A stretch of DNA of 47,684 nucleotides, from positions 1-47,684 of the forward strand of contig CAKUFS010000015.1 in the NCBI GenBank assembly GCA_934648845.1, in the 5' to 3' direction. Below are positions 40,487 to 47,684 of this stretch, in pieces. The DNA comes from an uncultured Eggerthellaceae bacterium (GTDB taxonomy: Bacteria > Actinomycetota > Coriobacteriia > Coriobacteriales > Eggerthellaceae). The stretch's first letter is position 1; each line of letters opens with the position of its first letter. A model generated the notes under the pieces. That model saw only the letters and a program-made list of their open reading frames with translations. It ran no database searches and had not been told where the DNA came from. The translations under genes and the position numbers were made by a program.

Positions 40487-41659
40487 ATGGAAACCGAAAA
40501 TCCTATGGAAGTTGAAGCACAAGTCGTTCAAGATGCGCCCGCTGCGCCCGCAGTAGAGAACACCATTACCGAATGGCAGCCTGACAAGGGGCTTATCCAG
40601 GTCAAGTCAACCGATGGCACATCGCTGGCGGACATCAAGCTCACTCCCGAAGAGCTGGCGCTCATTGATCAGCGCGCCGCCGACATCGACCTTACTGATA
40701 GCAACGTTATTGTCGAATTCGGCTCAAGCAGCCAAAAGAACATCGCGGACTTCTCCGATCACGCGCTTGAAAACGTTAAAACCAAGGATTTGGGCGAAGT
40801 GGGCGGCATGATTTCCACGTTGGTTACCGAGCTCAAGGGCTTTGACATCAAGGGTGAAGAAAAAGGCGGCTTTTTCGGCCTGTTCAAGAAGGCGCCGGCA
40901 ACCATCGAGCGCATGAAGGCCAATTACGCCAAGGCAGAGGCAAACGTTGACAAGGTGTGCAACCAGCTTCAGGCCCATCAGAACCAGCTGAGCAAGGACA
41001 TTGTGCTGCTTGATCACATGTATGATGCGAACCTGGATTACTACAAAGAGCTCACTATTTATATTCTGGCTGGCAAGAAGCGTCTTGAGGAAGAGCGTGC
41101 CGGCAAGTTGGTTGAGCTGAAGGCTGAAGCGGACCGCACCGGCGCTGTGGAAGACGCCCAGCGCGCTAACGATTACGCGGGTCTGCTCGACCGCTTTGAG
41201 AAGAAGATTTTCGACCTGGAGCTCACGCGCGCCATTAGCATTCAGATGGCTCCGCAGATTCGCCTGATTCAGAGCAGTGACATTGTGATGGTGGAAAAAA
41301 TCCAAACCACTTTGGTGAACACCATTCCGCTGTGGAAGAACCAGATGGTTTTGGCGCTGGGCGTGGAAGACATGCGTCAGGCCACGGAAGCAACGCGCGC
41401 CGTTTCCGATATGACCAACGAGCTTCTGAAGAAGAACGCCGAAACGCTGAAGCAGGGTACCATTGCCGTTGCCGAAGAGTCCGAGCGCAGCATTATTGAG
41501 GTGGAAACCATCCAGGAGACGAATCAGAAGCTTATCGAAACGCTCGAAGAAGTGCTGCGTATCTCTGCGGAAGGTCGCCAGAAGCGTGCCGATGCAGAAT
41601 CTTCTTTGGGTCAGATCGAAGACGATTTGCGCACGAAGCTTCTTGAGATTAAGGCATAG
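40487..41659 (+). CDS. telA: TelA-like toxic anion resistance protein
   Basis: ATG 40487 follows AAGGAGG. The 390-residue protein is mostly helical and charged, with the TelA core from about residue 100 (FFGLFKKAPATIERMKANYAKAEANVDKV) to RAISIQMAPQIRLIQSSD and IPLWKNQMVLALG. TelA proteins are linked to tellurite and cell-wall stress; the mechanism is not established. It precedes the XpaC-like gene, the same pairing as xpaC-yaaN in Bacillus. A possible -10 TATAAT lies at 40410-40415. Confidence 0.92.
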   Translation: METENPMEVEAQVVQDAPAAPAVENTITEWQPDKGLIQVKSTDGTSLADIKLTPEELALIDQRAADIDLTDSNVIVEFGSSSQKNIADFSDHALENVKTKDLGEVGGMISTLVTELKGFDIKGEEKGGFFGLFKKAPATIERMKANYAKAEANVDKVCNQLQAHQNQLSKDIVLLDHMYDANLDYYKELTIYILAGKKRLEEERAGKLVELKAEADRTGAVEDAQRANDYAGLLDRFEKKIFDLELTRAISIQMAPQIRLIQSSDIVMVEKIQTTLVNTIPLWKNQMVLALGVEDMRQATEATRAVSDMTNELLKKNAETLKQGTIAVAEESERSIIEVETIQETNQKLIETLEEVLRISAEGRQKRADAESSLGQIEDDLRTKLLEIKA

Positions 41660-41693
41660 TGCCTGATAGCAAGAGTAAAAAGCAAGTGTGTTC

Positions 41694-41728
41694 AAGAGCC
41701 GCGGCCGATGTGTTGGCGGCGGCTCTTT
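41694..41728 (+). terminator. hairpin between telA and the XpaC-like gene
   Basis: AAGAGCCGC (41694-41702) pairs with GCGGCTCTT (41719-41727), followed by only a short T tract. It may attenuate rather than end transcription. Confidence 0.5.
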
Positions 41729-41770
41729 ACCATGATTGCATTGAACGGAAAACGAATAGCAGGAGTTTTC

Positions 41771-42310
41771 ATGGGGCTGATTCTTAGTTTGGTTGCGGCG
41801 CTTGTTGCGATAGCGGGGCTTTCGGCCGGCGCTATTGCGTTGGGTCGTGCGGGGTCGAACGCCGAAAGGCGGCGGCGCTTGCTTACGAGCGGCATAACAT
41901 CCGAACAAGACGCTAAGCTGCGTCAAGCAGAGCGCAGCCTCAGTCAATCGCGCCTGCAGCTTCATGGATTGCGCGACGCGCAGCTTAGAAATGAAGCCAC
42001 GGTGGCTATCGAGAAAGCGGGCAAGCTCATTGATGCTATGCGCAGCCAGCCCGAAGAGATTCGTCGCAATAACCAGTTCTTCGTGTATTACGTGCCCACG
42101 CTTGATATTGTGCTGAAAAAGTACTCAACGCTCGAAAGCAGCAATACGCTTGAAGGCGACGATCTTTTGCAGAAGACTAAGGGGCACATGCAGGACATGG
42201 CGCGTGCGTTCGATTTGATGTATGACAACATGTATAAAGATGAAGCGCTTGATTTGGATGTGGAAATCGAAGCCATGAAGATGTCGCTTAAGCGAGAAGG
42301 GCTTTCTTAG
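41771..42310 (+). CDS. XpaC-like (5-bromo-4-chloroindolyl phosphate hydrolysis) family membrane protein
   Basis: ATG 41771 sits behind AGGAG; upstream in-frame starts lack one. The 179-residue product has one N-terminal membrane helix, then a helical cytoplasmic domain with FFVYYVPTLDIVLKKYSTLE, the core XpaC motif. The name comes from an old Bacillus phenotype and is not a proven activity. It is the partner of the TelA-like protein just upstream. Confidence 0.85.
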   Translation: MGLILSLVAALVAIAGLSAGAIALGRAGSNAERRRRLLTSGITSEQDAKLRQAERSLSQSRLQLHGLRDAQLRNEATVAIEKAGKLIDAMRSQPEEIRRNNQFFVYYVPTLDIVLKKYSTLESSNTLEGDDLLQKTKGHMQDMARAFDLMYDNMYKDEALDLDVEIEAMKMSLKREGLS

Positions 42311-42347
42311 CCGGGAATTTTCGTTTAATTGCATTGCTTGAAGTGGT

Positions 42348-42381
42348 AGGGGTCTCTCGCGATTTGCGAAAGGCCCCTTTT
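42348..42381. terminator. intrinsic terminator after the XpaC-like gene
   Basis: AGGGGTCTCTCGC pairs imperfectly with GCGAAAGGCCCCT, followed by TTT. It lies between convergent genes. Confidence 0.75.
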
Positions 42382-42490
42382 GCGTAGGCGACCTGCGTGG
42401 TTCGCGCGGGTCAGAACTTGCGCGAACCTTCCAGTGTGACATTGAGCGCTTTTGCGTACCGCACGGCTTGCGCGCCCTGCGCCCTGCACT

Positions 42491-43186
42491 TTATTTCCAG
42501 GAGAAGTTGTCCGCACCGGCGGCAAGCTCGAAATCATGTTTGACGATTCCCAGGTCGATTGTTGAGCAGGGCCCGCCTTTCGACACGGCGCTTACGGTTT
42601 CCCCGTCGTCTTCCAGCGTGAAGTAGAAGCTTTGTTGATTGATGGCGGTTGGTGCAAGGCAGGCCGCTTTCATGCCGCGTTTGAACCACGTGGGTGATGA
42701 TTCGGATATATTCGAAAGGTCTTCCGCGGAGCGTGTTTTGCGTGATTTGCCAGGCGTTTCGCCCTTTCCTAACGAAATAACAATGCAGAGTTTTTGACCT
42801 TCGGGAATCATTTTGCGCACCACGCGTTTAGAAAATGTCAGGGCAACCCAGCAGGTGTTCAGCCCCATTTCTTGCGCAAGCAGAACAAGCTCTTCACCGT
42901 AATACCCGCATTTTTCTTCCAGGTCGGCGGAATTCGGCCCCGCTAGCACAAGGTAATTGCTCACGCCGGTGAAATGTCCATAACGGGCTGCAAAATTACT
43001 GAATGCTTTCGGCTCGTCCGTTACCAGGAAAATGTTCAAACCGCTTTCTTCGTTGCAGGCATCAATGCATGCTTGCAACTTCTCTAACTGGGGTTTTGTG
43101 ATTGCCTCGGGTGTGTAGTTTCGTACAGAATGACGTGCTTCCATAAGATGAAGTATGTCGTTTGTCTGGTCGAAAAAATGTTTCAT
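42491..43186 (-). CDS. nitroreductase family protein
   Basis: ATG 43186 follows GAAAGG. The 231-residue protein has the FMN-binding start LMEARHSVRNYTPEAITKPQLEKL, GYYGEELVLLAQEMGLNTCWVA in the dimer core, and SPTWFKRGMKAACLAPTAINQQSF, which places the active-site loop late, as in the nitroreductases with a split flavodoxin-like order. Substrates of the family are nitro compounds and quinones; not predictable here. It is monocistronic, divergent from the cohesin-like gene. Confidence 0.88.
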   Translation of the reverse strand: MKHFFDQTNDILHLMEARHSVRNYTPEAITKPQLEKLQACIDACNEESGLNIFLVTDEPKAFSNFAARYGHFTGVSNYLVLAGPNSADLEEKCGYYGEELVLLAQEMGLNTCWVALTFSKRVVRKMIPEGQKLCIVISLGKGETPGKSRKTRSAEDLSNISESSPTWFKRGMKAACLAPTAINQQSFYFTLEDDGETVSAVSKGGPCSTIDLGIVKHDFELAAGADNFSWK

Positions 43187-43459
43187 AGTGTGCCTTTCAG
43201 ATGGTGATGGCGTGACAGCAAGCGCTTTGCGATGCACGCAATTTTGAACAATTTGTGGCAAATGTCACGTTTTATCCATTTGCGATTGTTCTTTTCCTAA
43301 AACAGAACAATTAGCGTTACTATAGCGCTACTGTTTGCGGGATATGTGCGCATCATTGCCCGCTTATTGTATTGCTGGCGTTCGTTGTTCGCCTTGCGCG
43401 GGGGAGTTTTTGCGCAGGATTTTAACAGGCACGACGGACCGATTTTCAAGGGAGTGCCC

Positions 43460-44389
43460 ATGAGTAATGCGTTTTCTGCCGTAAGTAATCTGATGAAAAA
43501 GGCGTGTATTGCATGCGTTCTTGTTGCTGCTTTAGTGGGCTTGACTGCGGCGATTGTTCCGCAGCGCGCTTACGCCGATTCCCCCACATACACGATGTCG
43601 GTTGTGGCGGGCGAAGACGCTCCGAGCTCCGTTGCTCCTGGTGATACGTTTACGGTGTCGCTGGAGCTGCAAAATAACGGAAGCAGCCAGTACACCATGT
43701 ACGCAATGTCGGCTACGGTGCGCTACAACACCGGCATGCTTGACGTGGCGTCGCTGGATACGAATAACAGCATTGACGTTTACACGAAAGATGCCGGCGA
43801 TGGCTGGACCGATGCCGTGCTGAATTTCAAATCCCCCACGCTTAAAGGTGTGACCTGGGATAATGGAACTCCTTTAATGAATATCACGTTCATTGCGCGC
43901 GAACAAGGTTCCACTTCCATGGAAATCCGCCGTGTGAATATCTCCAATTCCACGGGCATGGGAAGTTACGCGTGCACGTGCAACGATGCCGTGATTACCG
44001 TTTCGACTTCTTCGGATGCCGCAGCGCCCGTTGAGCCGTCCTCGGGTGAGTCGGTTGGCACAACCGCGGGCGTGGAAGCTCCCGAGGCCGATCCGTCCAC
44101 GCTGGAAGGCATTGATACGTCCGACGAGATGACCGCCGAGGAAAAAGCCGAGTACGAGGCCACGCGTAATGGCGAGCTGGCGTCGGGTTCGGCTTCGGCA
44201 TCGGGTGACAAAGCCTCTGTTGATGCCTCGAAAGATGGAAAGGCAGCGGACGGCCAGACGCCCATGATGCTGTATGTGCTGATAGGAGCGTTGGTTGTTG
44301 CTGTTATTGCTCTTGTTGTGGGCGTTGTTGTGCATAAGCGTCGCAAGCAGGCAGAGGGACAGAGCGGGCAGGCGACCCCGAAAGAATAG
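43460..44389 (+). CDS. secreted cohesin-like domain protein with C-terminal membrane anchor
   Basis: ATG 43460 follows GGGAG; the frame is open upstream but lacks a site. The 309-residue product has a long signal peptide (cleaved about residue 41, at AYA-DS), a cohesin-type beta domain (about 44-185, with VAPGDTFTVSLELQNN and SATVRYNTGMLDV), an Asp/Glu/Ser/Ala-rich stalk and a final membrane helix with KRRK. There is no LPxTG motif, so it is anchored by the helix. Cohesin domains bind dockerins; no dockerin gene is in the window. Confidence 0.82.
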   Translation: MSNAFSAVSNLMKKACIACVLVAALVGLTAAIVPQRAYADSPTYTMSVVAGEDAPSSVAPGDTFTVSLELQNNGSSQYTMYAMSATVRYNTGMLDVASLDTNNSIDVYTKDAGDGWTDAVLNFKSPTLKGVTWDNGTPLMNITFIAREQGSTSMEIRRVNISNSTGMGSYACTCNDAVITVSTSSDAAAPVEPSSGESVGTTAGVEAPEADPSTLEGIDTSDEMTAEEKAEYEATRNGELASGSASASGDKASVDASKDGKAADGQTPMMLYVLIGALVVAVIALVVGVVVHKRRKQAEGQSGQATPKE

Positions 44390-44415
44390 CACGTAGTTTA
44401 AGATCGTCTGAACCG

Positions 44416-44450
44416 AAACGCCGGCAGCTGTTGGAGCTGTCGGCGTTTTT
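44416..44450. terminator. intrinsic terminator after the cohesin-like gene
   Basis: AACGCCGGCAGC pairs with GCTGTCGGCGTT, followed by TTTTT. About 130 bases later the convergent gshA gene ends. Confidence 0.85.
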
Positions 44451-44579
44451 CATGGGCTGGGAACGAACGGTAGAGCCGCGCCGCGTTGCGCAGGCTTTCT
44501 CGTGCGGGTCGAGGGCGGTTCGAAGGGGTGCGGGCTTGCGGATGCGGTCCTGCGCCGACTGCATCCGCAAATGCGCCGC

Positions 44580-45980
44580 CTACGCTTCTTCTTTCGCGAA
44601 CGTATCGGGGCGAGCAAGCGCCTCTTGTTGTCGGAGCTGCGCAAGCTTCAGGCCGTTTTTCACGAACTCGGTGCCATAAGCGTGACGTACCGTGTGCGTG
44701 TAGCGCTCGTGGATGGCGTCGGTGAACTTCCCGCGCTGAAACGCCAAGCAGTCAAAGACCTCTTGACCTGCGTTAATGCTGTGGAAAAACGCAATCATGT
44801 CATCAAGAACCTCAAGTGCTGCAGCGTTTACCATGCAGGTGCGCCCGCCGGGAAAAATGATTTTCACCGTACGCAAGTCGTAATGCGCGGCATTCTTAAA
44901 GTTTTGAATCGCCTGGATTTGATCGGCGCGCGTGAATGGCTGAGCGGGCGTGCACGCAAGCCAAATCAAAAGAAGCTGCGAGAAAAAGACATCCTGCTCG
45001 TTGAGTCCCAAAGAATCGGTCGGGTTCAAATCGAACATGCGCAACTCAATGTGGCTGATGTTGCCCGCGCGCAGGGAATCCAAGCTGTAAGCGCCGCTCG
45101 GCTTCAGGCGAATGGGATAATACAGCTCGCTGGGATACATGATGTAGCCGCGATCAACGTATTGCTGAATGCTGTCGGCGTATGCAGCGGGGGATGAGTA
45201 ATCCAAAACAGGCGAGAAATAATTCCAATATCCCAGTTCAGAGCAACGAACGGTGCCCAGACCGAAATAAAGATCGCCGCCCGTGTTGCCCTGCTCTACA
45301 AACGATGAATCCATAATGGGGCTTGCAGCGGTGATTGCACTCATGACCCATCCGTAGGCAACGCAGCGTTGCGCCAGCGTAAGGTACAAGTCGTTTTTGT
45401 AAGCAGTGAAGGCTGCGTTTTTGTGGGCGCCGTCGGTTGCGATGGCGGCACCAACGCCTTCACCGTGTTCGTCGCGCTCGCGGTTTTCGCTGCTTACTGC
45501 GAATTCGCTCAGCTCGAAATTGTGTTTCAGCAGCTCATCGCAGAATGAGTAATTGAAATGGATGCCGCTAAACGTCATTTTGTAGCGTCCGTACTGATTC
45601 GACAAATACTCGCGATAGCTGGTTTTGCCAGCCTCTTCGCCGTAAAACTGGGCAATAGGGATATCGTTTTCGTCGCGCAGATACGGCGGGTTCGAGAACG
45701 GCCAGAGCATTTCCCTGGGGTTTTGTTGCGCCAGCTTGGTCTGCACTATCTTGTCGTAATGGGCAAGCTCTGCCAGCGCCTTTTCAGGTGAATGCTGCAC
45801 GCCGGTGTTTATTTCCACCTGGTTTTCGCTGAAGTCGCGCACGATGTGGGGGTTGTTGGGGAAGGGATTGAGAGATTGCGCCAAAAAGCCGTCTTCGGTG
45901 ATGCGCAGGGTTTCGCGCTCAAGGCCGAAATTGCCTTGAAAGAGCAAGGAGCGCACTGTTTCGTTTTCAGCATGGATCAT
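44580..45980 (-). CDS. gshA: glutamate-cysteine ligase
   Basis: ATG 45980 follows GGAAAGG; two further in-frame ATGs lie upstream. The 466-residue protein matches the GshA (type 1) family: NFGLERETLRITEDGFLA, DFSENQVEINTGV, QYGRYKMTFSGIHFNYSF and SPIMDSSF. It makes gamma-glutamylcysteine from glutamate and cysteine using ATP in the cytoplasm. No glutathione synthetase domain or gene is present here, so the product may be used as such or finished elsewhere. Confidence 0.93.
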   Translation of the reverse strand: MIHAENETVRSLLFQGNFGLERETLRITEDGFLAQSLNPFPNNPHIVRDFSENQVEINTGVQHSPEKALAELAHYDKIVQTKLAQQNPREMLWPFSNPPYLRDENDIPIAQFYGEEAGKTSYREYLSNQYGRYKMTFSGIHFNYSFCDELLKHNFELSEFAVSSENRERDEHGEGVGAAIATDGAHKNAAFTAYKNDLYLTLAQRCVAYGWVMSAITAASPIMDSSFVEQGNTGGDLYFGLGTVRCSELGYWNYFSPVLDYSSPAAYADSIQQYVDRGYIMYPSELYYPIRLKPSGAYSLDSLRAGNISHIELRMFDLNPTDSLGLNEQDVFFSQLLLIWLACTPAQPFTRADQIQAIQNFKNAAHYDLRTVKIIFPGGRTCMVNAAALEVLDDMIAFFHSINAGQEVFDCLAFQRGKFTDAIHERYTHTVRHAYGTEFVKNGLKLAQLRQQEALARPDTFAKEEA

Positions 45981-46239
45981 GCGAGGCCTTTCCATTTTTT
46001 GTTTTGGCTCATGGTAACGCAACGCGCGAATAGGGGATGCGGCAAAAAGAAAGGGAAACCGTTTTGTGATATTTTTTCGCGAGTTTTACGTGCGACTTTT
46101 TGCTGTGTGAATTCTGATTGCGGGCTCTATCACGGAAAACTCGCTCTGGATTCGGCGGCTCGCGTACCTTTTTGCTTCCGCTGTTATGCCGTATACTGGC
46201 AGTATCTTTTATGAGGTATTTTGTTGAGGAAGGACCGTT

Positions 46240-47466
46240 ATGTACTGTTCTCATTGCGGAAAGAAAAACGCAGATGAATCGCTGTTCTGCGTAGAGTGTG
46301 GATGCCCGTTAAGGAAAACCACAGTTGCAGGCGCTACGCGACCTGCGGGGGCGGTTGTTGGCATGCCTGCCGAATACGTTGTGCCCAAGGGGTGCGTTGG
46401 CCAGGCGTGGTCGGATATTACAAGCTCGCCGAACTGGGTTAAGCGCGTGCTTACGCTTATGCTCATGAATTGCGTCCCCGTGCTTAACTTCTTTGCCGTG
46501 GGTTATGGTCTTCAGTGGGGTGCCCAGGCGGCGAAAGGCGAACCGAAGCCGCTTGCTGCAGGCGCGTTTTGCAAGAAGACGTTCGTATTTGGTCTGATTA
46601 TTGTGCTTTTGGATATTCTTCTTGCGGCAGCGACAATTGTCTTTGGCGTTCTATCTTTCATTCCTATTTTGGGTGCGATTTTGCTTGTTGCCATCAACCT
46701 TTTAGCTTCGACATTCTGCGAGCTTGCCAAGATGCGCGCGGGCGTTACGGGCAAACTTGGTTCTGCCTTTGATCTGTCGGAGCTGTTCCGCGCATATCGA
46801 AAGAATTTGGGCGGTCTTTTCGCGGCCGCTATTGTTCCTCAGTTGATTTGCGGCGTTGTTATTGTTGTCGTTGTTATTGTGCTGATGTTTCTTGCGGGTT
46901 TGAGCGGATACGCCGCATATACCGACTTCTTGGATTACGGCCATGGCTACGGCTACGGTTATTCGTTCCCGTCGTATGGCGTTGGCTACTTGGGTGGCGC
47001 ATTTGCCCTGGTGATTGTCGCCGTCGTGCTTGCGTTGTTTATCGATGGTTTGGGCATGTTGTGGGCAATGCGCGCCGTAGGCCATTGGGTGCATCGTAAC
47101 GAGCCCCAGTGGGCGAACGAGGGTACGGCGGATGCTGCCGTTGCTGCGGCTCCTGTAGCCGCCGCCGCTCCCGTGCCTGTTGCTGTTAACGTTCCCGTCG
47201 TTGGCGTTGCTGTTGACGAGATTCCTCCGACGTCTGGCACCAATGCGGCTGTACCGATGGGCGCCTCCTCCGAACCTGCTGCCCCCGTTGCTGCTGCGCC
47301 TTCGCCCACTGTTCCCGTGCCTGAAGCGCCAGCGAACGCTCCGGCCGAAGTTGCTCCCGCTGCTGATGCTGCAGCTGCCCCTGTTGCCACTCCCGCCTCT
47401 GCCGCAGGCGAGCCCGCGGCTAGTGCCGGCTCTTCCGCAAGCTCAGGAAACGAACCTAAGGAATAG
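46240..47466 (+). CDS. zinc ribbon plus DUF4013-like membrane protein
   Basis: ATG 46240 follows GGAAGGA. The 408-residue product starts with a zinc ribbon (MYCSHCGKKNADESLFCVECG, Cys at about 3, 6, 17 and 20). A DUF4013-like membrane region follows with WSDITSSPNWVKRVLTLMLMNCVPVLNFFAVGYGLQWGAQAAKG and several helices, including a Tyr/Gly-rich loop (HGYGYGYSFPSYGVGY). The end is about 110 residues of Ala/Pro/Val. Its function is unknown. The N-terminal ribbon recalls the minus-strand cassette at 4670-8434. Confidence 0.82.
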   Translation: MYCSHCGKKNADESLFCVECGCPLRKTTVAGATRPAGAVVGMPAEYVVPKGCVGQAWSDITSSPNWVKRVLTLMLMNCVPVLNFFAVGYGLQWGAQAAKGEPKPLAAGAFCKKTFVFGLIIVLLDILLAAATIVFGVLSFIPILGAILLVAINLLASTFCELAKMRAGVTGKLGSAFDLSELFRAYRKNLGGLFAAAIVPQLICGVVIVVVVIVLMFLAGLSGYAAYTDFLDYGHGYGYGYSFPSYGVGYLGGAFALVIVAVVLALFIDGLGMLWAMRAVGHWVHRNEPQWANEGTADAAVAAAPVAAAAPVPVAVNVPVVGVAVDEIPPTSGTNAAVPMGASSEPAAPVAAAPSPTVPVPEAPANAPAEVAPAADAAAAPVATPASAAGEPAASAGSSASSGNEPKE

Positions 47467-47518
47467 CGAAGCAATCTGCGGAAGCGTCTGCGAACGTCGC
47501 AGGAGGGTGCAGACGGCG

Positions 47519-47549
47519 AAGGCGCAAGCGGCGAAACGCCGCAAGCCTT
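47519..47549 (+). other. hairpin after the DUF4013-like gene
   Basis: GCGGCG-AAA-CGCCGC extends through AAGGC/GCCTT with a small internal loop. Only TTT follows, so it is not a convincing terminator. Confidence 0.4.
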
Positions 47550-47637
47550 TGGTGCTGCGCCAACCACATAACTGCCGGGTTCATGCAACTCGATCAGAAA
47601 CCACGAAGGGGCTGTATCAAAACTATTGCTACAGCAT

Positions 47638-47678
47638 GGCCCGCCATGATCGAGAAGGTCTTGGCGGGCCTTATTTTT
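47638..47678 (+). terminator. intrinsic terminator at the end of the window
   Basis: GGCCCGCCA pairs with TGGCGGGCC, followed by TTATTTTT. Confidence 0.8.
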
Positions 47679-47684
47679 GGCCTC

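Noticed and set aside
47607..47627. Sequence resembling an insertion sequence terminus (GGGGCTGTATCAAAAC)
   Set aside because: Only one end is within the window and no transposase is seen, so this cannot be supported.

Overview
The window looks like a chromosomal stretch of an anaerobic, mid-to-high G+C actinobacterium of the class Coriobacteriia, most likely Eggerthellaceae. The evidence is the gene content: a cytochrome fragment of the Cgr1/NapC-like type with a CxxxCH haem motif, a LuxR-type HTH of the kind that accompanies such respiratory genes, a Ccm haem-handling set, feoAAB, and many Ala/Gly-rich proteins. No prophage, CRISPR array or intact insertion sequence is visible.

Layout. 1-3100: tail of a membrane protein, a small unknown gene, tRNA-Phe, an AEC transporter, an EamA transporter and tRNA-Leu(CAA). 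3135-8434: a GNAT-Nudix fusion, then a three-gene minus-strand cassette (zinc ribbon protein, TPM protein, SPFH/zinc ribbon protein). 8824-14731: cytochrome c maturation genes ccmE-F-A-B-C-D with no ccmG, ccmH or ccmI, and a CcmE that has CxxxY in place of the usual HxxxY. 14794-21088: YigZ, a metal chaperone and Cys-rich membrane protein, feoB, two feoA genes, a DIP1984-family protein and a HIT hydrolase. 21430-23087: a probable small RNA gene, a deletion scar joining a Cgr1-like cytochrome to the HTH of a LuxR regulator, and a DtxR/MntR-type regulator. 23154-24660: an RluA-type pseudouridine synthase carrying an in-frame palindromic insertion, then an AT-rich array of four hairpins. 24735-35023: a co-oriented cluster with an ABC importer, two BioB-like radical SAM enzymes, a MobA-like/cysteine desulfurase fusion and an ArsM-like methyltransferase. 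35046-47684: Ppx/GppA, FtsB/DivIC-like protein, tRNA-Leu(UAA) with a duplicated 3' end, polyprenyl synthase, peptidoglycan-binding protein, TelA/XpaC pair, nitroreductase, cohesin-like surface protein, glutamate-cysteine ligase and a DUF4013-like protein.

How parts fit together. Five copies of a dyad (TGTTARC-NNN-GGTKAAC or its reverse, one of them degenerate) lie at the feoA promoter (two), before feoB, on the start site of the small RNA, and before the DtxR-type regulator. This suggests one metal-responsive circuit controlling Fe(II) uptake, the regulator itself and a CU-rich small RNA that could mask Shine-Dalgarno sequences.

Most promising undescribed items: the metal-controlled small RNA (21464-21626); the four tandem AGGAGG/CCTCCT hairpins with compensatory changes (24237-24522); a 35-bp palindromic repeat in three copies, one inside a coding sequence; and the importer/radical SAM/desulfurase/methyltransferase cluster. 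All identifications come from reading the sequence; no database search was run.
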